Shown here: in pieces, positions 56,317 through 64,000 of the stretch
Position numbering within the stretch: position 1 is the stretch's first letter
How the letters are laid out: every line of letters starts with the position of its first letter
NCBI GenBank assembly: GCA_001661515.1
Contig: LUVW01000015.1
Span: 143,553-207,552, forward strand
Reading direction: 5' to 3'
DNA length: 64,000 nt
From: Capniomyces stellatus
Lineage: Eukaryota; Kickxellomycota; Harpellomycetes; Harpellales; Legeriomycetaceae
The notes under the pieces: model-generated
Told to the model about the DNA's origin: nothing
What the model saw: the letters and a program-made list of their open reading frames with translations, nothing else
Database searches by the model: none
Made by a program: the position numbers and the translations under genes

Positions 56317-59300
56317 CGTATCAAAATCTCTGATTTTTTGGAATGATCAACTCTGTTCGTATTTTTTTATCAGGCTCTAATAAAACACGATTCCCTGGAT
56401 ACCCAAGCTATGTAAATATAGTCTGAGAATACAACTAGCCTGTTTTTAATTGCCAAGTATTCTTGATTTATTAGCGCCGCTTGTGGTTGTTTTATTTGGG
56501 CGGTCTGTAAATCTTGTCTGTCGCGATTGATAGCAGTCAGAACTTATTTTTAGTGTTGGTCCTCGATATCCTCAACTAGTGTTGTTGATAGTGTTTCCAT
56601 AAATGTCCTGTTCTAGAATCCCGAATTAGTTTCTTTTAAAGTTCAAGGTGTCTTTATGCCAAACAGTGAAAACCTTTCTAGTGCTAAACTCTTATCTAGG
56701 TCTTTATCTCAGCTCTTTTCTTTCTTTCGTATTGTATTGTGTCATACCACTTTTTATTTTATTTTTATTTTTCAAATGATTTGTATCCAACTTACAAATC
56801 ACCAACATTTAGCCTCAAATTGACTTTTTCATAGCTTTAGTAAAGTTTTGAACACAAAAACTCGATCTCAATTAAAAAAAACAATGCATTTCATGATATT
56901 TCCATTACATTTCATGATTTTGTCATCGATCATGTTTTTCAGTGGTGGTGTTTTCAGCTTTACTTTTATATTATTTTCTTTGAAAATACCTTGCATTGGT
57001 CAGCTATTTATTTCGACTGGTATTTGGTAACCAAATGGTACCGCGGTACTATCACCACTGCTAAAACCCCACACATACATGTGCTTTTAGCTGATTTTGG
57101 CAACTAAAGTAACGTGGGAAAGGTACTTTGATCTTGTCTTTGTTCTCGATTCCAAATTCACACCCATGATCTCGATAGGAGCGGCTTTGGTTCCTGCTCA
57201 ACGAAATCGATATTAAACTGCATGCATTCATTTTCAGCCAAGTGATTTTTGTCGCCTTAGTTGAAATAGCTATTGTGGCTTTTTTGACAAAATAGACTGA
57301 TACCAGTTTTTTTCTTTTTATTAAATCCATGTGAAGAATCTGTATTACTAGAACTGTAACCCTGTACACGTGAGCTGCTTATTTTGAAGGCAACTTTGCT
57401 TTTATATCCACCATTCGCTTTACAAAGCGAATGGTGGATATAAACTCTACATACAGCTCAAAATAGACTCCCAGGTCTTTTTTTTTCTTTCCTTGTTATT
57501 GATATTGATAATCAAGTCTTTGTTTGTTTTTAGTACATAAATCGAAATTCAAGTTCAAAACCAGTAATATTAGCAAGCACCCGTTATTCTTTAGTTTTTG
57601 GAGCAAAGGGCTTAATTTCCAAAAGCGCTACAACCAACCAATAAAAGCAAAATATTTACTGAAGAAGCTTTTATTTCGAACGTAAATACACCTGACACAT
57701 TTGTTTAGCGTTTCTGTTGAAGTACTTTAGCTTGGTTCAAAATCGCAACTCAAGTAGAGATGACAAGCTTAATTATTTTATGCACTCTTTGCAGTATGAC
57801 ATATTTGTTATCGACCTCGGTTTAACAGATCTGTGTCTAATGAAGCGGTGTTATTCAAATAAGCATTCTGCCCCGAACCAACACTCAGACTCAGCTATAT
57901 TTTCACCTGAACACTCCTCCGTATTAAAGCATTTTTCAAAAATATCCATTTTGGTGCAATACTTCTACCTTATTACAAGGTCAAAATCCATACTAGGAGC
58001 GTGATGAATTGATAAAAATTTGCGTGCACAAGCCTATCTTAAACATTAAATACATAAAGACCTTGCCATGATATTCTACAAAGAAGGGTGTTTGACTTGA
58101 TTTTGCCAACTCGATAGCCGAAATAGAAACAATCAGGAAAGTATATATATATATATCAAACAATTGACATCATAGCTTAGAGGCTGGTTCTAAATGTGTT
58201 ATTGTAGGCATTTATGATATGTCGCTTGTGCGGTATTGGCACGATGGCTTAGTATAGCTTAGCTAGCATTGTGAATTGCAATCGATGGGTAGTTGATTTA
58301 TTGTTGCTATTGTTGTTTTTATTGATATTGGTGGTCGAGTTTGCTAAAGGTCTGGTATGCCAGTTTTATGTGAAGCTACAGCTGCCTTTGACAAAGACTT
58401 TGGCGTATTTGAAACTCGAATTGCATGTATGTATGCATCCAGTTGTTTTTTTATTTTTACTGGAACTTTTCAACTTATTTTATTAAAGCTACAATCGTGT
58501 TATATCCAAGAAATAGAGCAAAGGTTGGGGGGATCTCTTTTAGAGAAAATACTAGTTCTCTTTATAAAACAGTTCTTTTAAGTATTTTAGTTTCTAGATA
58601 AACAATGTCAGGTATGTCATTGGTTCCTTTCAACTCGTTATAAACTCACAAATCAGACTAGTTGCTATTCAGTATTAACATAACGCAGAGTATGCTGTTC
58701 CTCTTAAAAAAGCACAATTTTGTCGTATGCAATTGCTTGGTTTTGGTAGGGTTTATTCTTTTCATAAAAAAGGTGTGTTTTTTTTTACATAAAATAAAGT
58801 GTGTTAATATGACGTTTATACAGTGTATTCCATTGCTCAGGTCAAGTGTAACCTCAAAATTTACTCGACAACATGCTATATAGGTGCAATAAACAGGTTT
58901 GTCCAAGTATTTTATGTTTCTGGAAGCAAATAAATGCACCGAATTTCCTTGAAGTGATCAAGTGAAACCCGATTCTGGTTAACTAAAGCATTTAAAACAC
59001 AGAGCAAATGCTTGCTTTGGCAACTAGTGCAATCCAATCAATGGATTCTACTATTTCCACCTTAAACTCAATGACCCTAATTTCAAGTCATGTACAAACA
59101 GTGTAATGCATTAAATCCAAAAAGCTTCTTCATCAAAAGTAACAAGCTCTCACACAAAAGCAGGGAATAGTCATTTTCAATGCGGTGTAAGAGCAAGTTG
59201 ACATCAAACAAACACTGTTTTACTAAATAAGATTATTAAATGCAAAACACTACGTTTAAAGCCAAATACGGATGCCTCGCCTTAAATCGATGATAGAATT

Positions 59301-59747
59301 GGCAAGAGGAGAAAAATAAAATAAAATAAAAGACTTAAATACAAACACCGACGCTGGTAAATTTTATTTATTTTTTGTAACTTTGCCAGCTGAAGTTTCC
59401 AATTGCGTACAATTAGGCATAACCCAGAACTAGGTAAGTGATAAGGCGCGCTTATGTAAGTAATAGATAAGCAGCGAGTTTAAATCAAAAATATTTGATG
59501 TGCAGATAATAGTCCATTTTACTCTTGGCTGTTAACCTCTCGGGTCTGGGTTTGAAGTATCTGCTTATAACTGAAATTGAGACGCCAAGCTGGTATTTAT
59601 AGAGGAGATAGAGTTGGCTAGTCTTGGTTTCAGGATATTCAATACAAACCTCCGATTGGAACTCAAAATAAAGAAACGTTGGTTGATCTGTTTGGTTAAT
59701 GCTGTGATTTGTTGCTTTGCTATCTACTAGTCAATAGACTCAATGAA
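56317..59747. other. Large spacer without a confident gene
   Basis: About 3.4 kb between the synthetase and MADS-box promoters. It holds the perfect inverted repeat at 57401-57444 and several modest open stretches (57061-57369 minus; 57717-58004 plus; 58271-58486 plus, very Leu-rich). None shows family features or convincing splice partners. Small genes with unusual exons may be missed. Confidence 0.45.
57401..57444. repeat. Perfect 21-bp inverted repeat with 2-base spacer
   Basis: Left arm 57401-57421 (beginning TTTATATCCACCATTCG) is the exact reverse complement of right arm 57424-57444, separated by AC. This is far longer than chance for this window size. It could form a cruciform or RNA hairpin, be a protein-binding palindrome, or be a foldback artefact of sequencing. 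Confidence 0.9.
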
Positions 59748-60889
59748 ATGGACTGTTACGGGTCAATAAATTCCAACCAAGGAGCAAGAGAAATAGAAAA
59801 TGAGCCGATCAGCAGCTTCAGTGGGAACTTTGCCAGCACATTCCCATTTAGCGAAATTCCATCAAGCTACAGCGTATCGGTGCAAAAAACAGGGAAACGA
59901 GTGAGGCGAAGGAAGATAAACATCGAGTTTATTGAGGAGAAAAGTCGAAGGCACATCACTTTTTCCAAAAGAAAGGCAGGAATCATGAAAAAGGTCTATA
60001 GATATAATAGCGTATTTAGCAAATGCAGCAACGAGTTGTAGACACAATTTTTTTTTTTTGTTTCCTATATTTATATTTTTGATTACGACTGTCGGGCTGA
60101 ATTGGAAATATAAAAGTGTGAATTTTCTTAATTTAGGCATTCGAGCTTAGTAAACTGACAGGGACGCAGGTTCTGCTGCTTATAGTTTCAGAGAGTGGGT
60201 TGGTGTACACATTCTCAACGCCAAAGCTCCAGCCCATCGTGTCGACTGATGCTGGAAAAAAACTGATACACCAGTGCATCAATGAGCCTGAAACTACAAT
60301 TAGAAACAACGACTTAATCTACATACAAAAAAATAATTTCTCGCCAATAAAAGATTTTGCTGGTCCCACAGCCAAAGACCTAACGGCGATGCACAACTTT
60401 GGTCTTGGCTACAGCAATAGTTTGGATCCAGAGTATGGCGAAAGTTGTGAAAGCATTTCAAGATTTTCTAATGGGCAGCGTAGTCTTGACGGCATTAACA
60501 ACGCCGATAGTCAGTATATATACAAGGATATTAGCTACTCGATTAAAGGAGAGGACGGGAACCCATACTATCAAAATCTCCAGCCAAGCAGCCGCACAAG
60601 TAATACAAGCGACGTTTTTACTCTAGCGCCTCAGACCCCATATAGCTTGGAGTTAAACACACCCAGTGCAGTTGGAGCGGTAAACCAAAGCCCCCAAAAT
60701 ATGCATTATACCAACGGAGAAATTATGCACCAGTCTAACAGCTACTGCTCCCCAGTTTCAGTGCACCAAAACGCGGCAAATAGCCAAGGCAATTTTTTAC
60801 AAGGCAGGCCAACAAAGAGCGAAATTGAGCTCAGTAGGAATAACACAAATATCAGCTTGCTACAGAGCGGATGGATGTCTATTATCTGA
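59748..60889 (+). CDS. MADS-box transcription factor, SRF/Mcm1 type
   Basis: DNA-binding regulator of the type I (SRF/Mcm1) MADS family, expected to bind CArG-like sites as a dimer with partner factors. Two exons (59748-59993 and 60137-60889) join exactly at the classical position inside the MADS box, giving 332 residues from ATG 59748; an in-frame ATG at 59709 would add 13. The box reads RRRKINIEFIEEKSRRHITFSKRKAGIMKK, then AFELSKLTGTQVLLLIVSESGLVYTFSTPKLQPIV and a SAM-like extension (GKKLIHQCIN), all very close to Mcm1/SRF. The remaining 200 residues are Ser/Asn/Tyr/Gln-rich and disordered, a likely activation region. The intron donor is GTCTAT. Residues 1-45 before the box are Ser-rich and unremarkable. 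Confidence 0.94.
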
Positions 60890-61119
60890 GTTTGTATTTG
60901 GAAGTGCAAATCGAAAAAAAACTGCGTATCAATCATATTATTATGCTGGGGGTTGGCATTTAAAACGTCATTCAGACAGCTGTAATTACCAAGTTATTTT
61001 TGTAAAAGTTAAATGTTTATGGTATATTTATTCACTTTTCTATTTAGCTACATTGTCCAATAGTAAAATATAAGGCTGATAGTATCATTGGAGATAGTCA
61101 ACTTGTGAATATTCCAAGG

Positions 61120-62518
61120 CTAAATTAAAGCCTTTTTTTTAGATTTCTTCTCCTCGACTATCTGATAGTTATCGTGTGGTATCTATTTTAAATACAGTAT
61201 GCCAGTTAGTATAAAATAAAGTGTCGTTCACTATATCCAGTAATTGGGTGCAGTACCTGTGGGTAGTTTTTTTCAAGAATACGATGGACTTCGTCCTGGA
61301 AGTCGCCCTGAACAGTGATTTCTTCCAAACCAAGCACATTTTTCCCCACTGAACTGCCACAAGCAAAGTGCCCCGAGAACATTTTTGAAGTTTTCTTCAA
61401 GTCGATGTCTATCAATATCAAAAAATAATAAAAAAATGACCGATACAAAGTGTTTTTTTTTTAGTAACCAACAATCTGCCTGAGATTCAGCAATCGAGAA
61501 AACTAATTAGGATATACAAAATTCACTAACCGAATACTTCCAAGCCAGATATCACAGTAACGAATTTGCGTTTGTTTCTATCTATCCTTTTAATTACAAC
61601 TCGCGAAGCCTAGTTTTTGTTATAAAGCTGTCATTAAGCCAATGGTCATATAACTTATACATGTCATTATGTTCAAGATAGAAAAGGAGAGAGAGTAGTT
61701 GTTGTGTGTGTAGCTTACCATTTTCTTATCGTGTTCACGTTCAGCACGCGCCTCTTCCTTAGTTATTGCTATAGACATGGTTTTGATTGAATGTGGATCA
61801 GAGGTTGAAACAAGGCTCGGTGAGATATAATAATTTATGCCCAATAAAATTCAATAAAAATATCCAAATTACCTTTTTGAAGCTTGATTTCTTCCTTGGC
61901 TATCTTTTCAGCAGCCTTATCATTTACAGACAGTTGCTGGATCTTCTCGGCCACCGCTACAATAAAAGCAAAAAAAAAGCCTGTCAATCTGCACACCTTT
62001 ACCAGTTTTTAAGCACAATTCCGCACGCAACTCTGGCCCAGGACATAAACCGCACTGCTGAAATCAATTTAGTCAAGTGTCGAGTCGTGTGAATAATGTT
62101 GTAAATAAATGCTTTTTACCATCTTGGCTATACAGCTCGTGGTGCAATTCTTTAAAATTAGACTCTAGCCATTGTTCGCACTTTTTTCTTGCAGTTCCAA
62201 ACTCGCAATACTGTTTGGTTATTTAAAATACAGTTGACATTGTTGATTTTGTATCCAATTCAGTAAATTAATTGGCATGAATTACTCGGCTTTATTCATA
62301 GAAAGTGTTTTTTTCGCAAACGGAACATATCATGTACGTACCTCTGGAGGAAATCCACAAACTAAAACAAAATCATATAATATATTTAAGATATTTTTTT
62401 TAAAAACAAAAAAAAAAACATGCTATTTCAGCGAATACAGGGTTAAGCTGTGTTTGTATTAGAATTGAATCTTACCTTCGCAGTAAACAATTTCGCGAGA
62501 TACAAGCTCCTCAGACAT
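61120..62518 (-). CDS. DENR/Tma22 translation recycling and re-initiation factor
   Basis: Partner of MCTS1/Tma20 in ribosome recycling and non-canonical re-initiation on the 40S subunit. About seven small exons. The N-terminal zinc-binding part is built from tiny exons (62518-62476 MSEELVSREIVYCE; 62361-62342, VCGFPPE, only 20 bases; then YCEFGTARKKCEQWLESNF), giving the family Cys pattern YC-x2-C and YCE-x-C. A linker rich in Lys and Glu follows (EKIAKEEIKLQK, ITKEEARAEREHDKK), then the SUI1 domain: RVVIKRIDRNKRKFVTVISGLEVF, DLKKTSKMFSGHFACGSSV and EEITVQGDFQDEVHRILEKNYPQ. The last short exon adds IPHDNYQIVEEKKSKKKA, typical of the Tma22 end. Without it the frame would run on to an ending with no family match. 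Assignment is firm. Confidence 0.92.
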
Positions 62519-63194
62519 GGTATTAATATTTGTTGTTTTTTATTAAATTAATCTTTTTAAATCTAATTCAAAAAAACTGAGATTTAAAGGGTTAAAAGGT
62601 ACAAATTGATTTATTTTTATTTTTATCGGTTTAGTGATGTTATTTACTTGCTTTCAGTTGAGTTAAAATAACTGTTGTGGGTTTTAACAGAAAACGAAAA
62701 CGAAAACAGAAATTATTGTTTTTTTTTCGCTTTTTTTTTTTGCAATAGCTAATTAAATACCTGACTTTTTTCCACTTTTCCGCTAAAAATTTCTCTAGAT
62801 TGGTTCATTTCTGATTGGCAATCATTAGGGATTCTAGAGTTGTAATATAACATTCGTACCAATTCAACCAAATAAGAAAAAACAGCAGAAATAATTCTTC
62901 AACCAACTCTATCTCAGACCTAGAAACCAACCAGAACTCGGAGAGACATTCCATTCTTTACAATACTCACCACAGTATAATCGTAAATAGCAGTATACTG
63001 GCGTTTGGTATAAGAACTTGTCTTTGCATTCACTGATTTTGTACTTGCCGAACATAAATGTAAATACCCAAAGTTAACTGGAATACCGAATCGATTTTTC
63101 TGTAAAACGACACGTTGCCTCTAGCTTATTTTTTTTTCAAGTCAGAATCCCTTCTTTTAATAATTAGCGAAATTTTAGATTGAAGCAGGCTAAA
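62519..63194. other. Bidirectional promoter region between DENR and NAA38
   Basis: A 676-base AT-rich spacer separates two divergent genes, both acting around translation and nascent proteins. A TTATTTTTATTTTTATCGG-like T-rich stretch and A-rich tracts are seen. No defined element can be assigned. Confidence 0.5.
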
Positions 63195-63602
63195 ATGAAT
63201 ACAGATTGCCAAAATGCTGACTTTTCTAAAGAGAGTATGCTTTCGGTACTCCAGAGCTTCATTAACAAAAAAGCCAACATTATAATAAGCGATGGTCGGC
63301 AGTTTCTGGGCCACTTTATTTGCGTAGACGATAAGCAGAATGTAATACTATCCAATTCAACCGAGATTCGGAATGGTAAATCTAATATGTAATAAATAGA
63401 TGGTCGATTTGGAGAGCTGATAATGGTGTTGTGTTTGGTTGCGGTAAAGTGCAAATCAATTTTCACAGCAGCAATTGTATGCATCGTGCTGTAATTATAC
63501 TTGTATATTGTACTTGTAGGTCGCACACGGAAGGTTGGGATAGTAATGTTGCCCGGGATTCATATTATGAAATTTAGTATTGAAAAAGATGTTTACAACT
63601 AG
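63195..63602 (+). CDS. LSM-domain NatC auxiliary subunit, NAA38/LSMD1-like
   Basis: Small Sm-fold protein resembling NAA38 (LSMD1/Mak31), the auxiliary subunit of the NatC N-terminal acetyltransferase. Two exons (63195-63375, 63520-63602) join in phase to 87 residues, the size of a bare Sm fold. The Sm1 motif is LQSFINKKANIIISDGRQFLGHFICVDDKQNVIL, and Sm2-like residues are in RTRKVGIVMLPGIHIMKFSIE. The spacing between the two motifs and the VMLPGIHI (in place of the VRG/IRG of canonical Lsm proteins) match the NAA38 MVPGHHI form. That argues against a spliceosomal Lsm or Sm protein, though a divergent Lsm is the main alternative. An Sm protein next to a U6-bearing contig is coincidental. Confidence 0.85.
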
Positions 63603-63907
63603 AAATCACTCGGGCCAAGAGTGAGATTGTCGGCTTATGGCAGCATATTTGCACCAATTATGTTTTATACTTTAGATTTATTTATCATTACTTTGCTAAT
63701 GTGTACTTAATACATTGTAGCTTTATTTACTTTGGCTACTATTGCTACTTGGGTTTTTTTCTTTTAGGAAATAGTGATTTGGATTATTATAAGAAGAATA
63801 AATGTTGAAAGTAGTTTAAAGATGCTAGCCATACTACTGTATTTGACTATAAAAGCAGGAATGGTAATCAAGGAAATGATTTGTTAATCTCGTTTGTTTT
63901 CAGGTTA
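63603..63907. other. Convergent 3' spacer
   Basis: AT-rich spacer between the 3' ends of NAA38 (+) and the partial gene (-). No coding potential seen. Confidence 0.5.
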
Positions 63908-64000
63908 TTAATTAAGTGCTTTCTGTTCGGTGCTTGTGACTAGCTCCTTGAATCTATTTCCTACTTCGGCTTCAGATAGATTCTCAAGAACGATCTTCTT
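63908..64000 (-). CDS. 3' end of an unidentified protein (cut by window edge)
   Basis: Open frame entering from the right edge on the minus strand. It reads KKIVLENLSEAEVGNRFKEL with a further ten residues to a TAA at 63910-63908. The charged, helical end looks like real coding sequence and G+C rises here, but 30 residues are too few to name a family. Confidence 0.5.
   Translation of the reverse strand, partial: KKIVLENLSEAEVGNRFKELVTSTEQKALN

Noticed and set aside
57717..58004. 95-codon frame on + strand
   Set aside because: No domain, no splice context, AT-rich composition; chance frame most likely.
58271..58581. Leu-rich frame with a possible GTATGT donor and ATTAAAG acceptor
   Set aside because: Two competing frames, no conserved feature; could be a small membrane protein but cannot be supported.

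Overview
The window reads as a nuclear contig from an AT-rich, intron-rich fungus, most likely an early-diverging (non-Dikarya) lineage. The fungal signs are an IKS1-type kinase, a GPI-anchored DUF7137-like wall/surface protein, an Mcm1/SRF-type MADS factor and Glc8/inhibitor-2. Exportin-4, which the best-studied ascomycete yeasts lack but animals and basal fungi keep, argues against a classical yeast. Gene bodies are richer in G+C than introns and spacers. Introns are short to medium, with GTAAGT/GTAAAT-like donors and AT-rich TAG acceptors. Placement in Zoopagomycota/Kickxellomycotina (for example Harpellales) is only a guess. Three G-homopolymer/N tracts (near 5.9, 6.67 and 28.4 kb) are assembly scars.

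Layout. 0.26-2.2 kb (-): vacuolar-type M28 aminopeptidase. 4.7-5.7 kb (+): unrecognised three-exon gene with a GC-AG intron. 6.8-10.6 kb (-): IKS1-like kinase with a tail membrane segment. 12.6-14.1 kb (+): secreted GPI-type protein. 14.5-16.9 kb (-): aromatic-L-amino-acid decarboxylase. 18.2-19.1 kb (-): PABPN1/Pab2-like RNA-binding protein. 20.6-26.1 kb (-): exportin-4. 29.3-33.6 kb (+): AP-3 delta subunit. 33.8-35.2 kb (-): PP1 inhibitor-2. 36.8-38.8 kb (-): CtIP/Sae2/Ctp1. 38.98-39.09 kb (-): U6 snRNA. 39.1-44.5 kb: gene-poor. 44.5-48.8 kb (+): 1,435-residue low-complexity protein of unknown family. 49.0-49.5 kb: odd multi-frame open segment. 49.9-51.9 kb (+): tRNA-dihydrouridine synthase (Dus1). 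52.3-56.3 kb (-): mitochondrial-type aspartyl-tRNA synthetase. 56.3-59.7 kb: no confident gene, but a perfect 21-bp inverted repeat. 59.7-60.9 kb (+): MADS-box factor. 61.1-62.5 kb (-): DENR/Tma22. 63.2-63.6 kb (+): NAA38/LSMD1. 63.9 kb to the end (-): 3' end of an unidentified gene.

There is no operon-like logic. The genes are independent housekeeping units: trafficking (AP-3, exportin-4, vacuolar peptidase), RNA and translation (U6, Pab2-like, Dus1, AspRS, DENR, NatC subunit), signalling (IKS1, inhibitor-2, MADS) and DNA repair (CtIP). All calls rest on reading translated exons and remembered family motifs. Exon joins were made by hand by matching phase and GT/AG; no search was run. No mobile-element protein, CRISPR array, rRNA or convincing tRNA was seen. 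I did not find a clearly new multi-gene system. The best leads are the unknown genes at 4.7 and 44.5 kb, the 49.0-49.5 kb segment, the U6 3' hairpin and the 57.4 kb inverted repeat.
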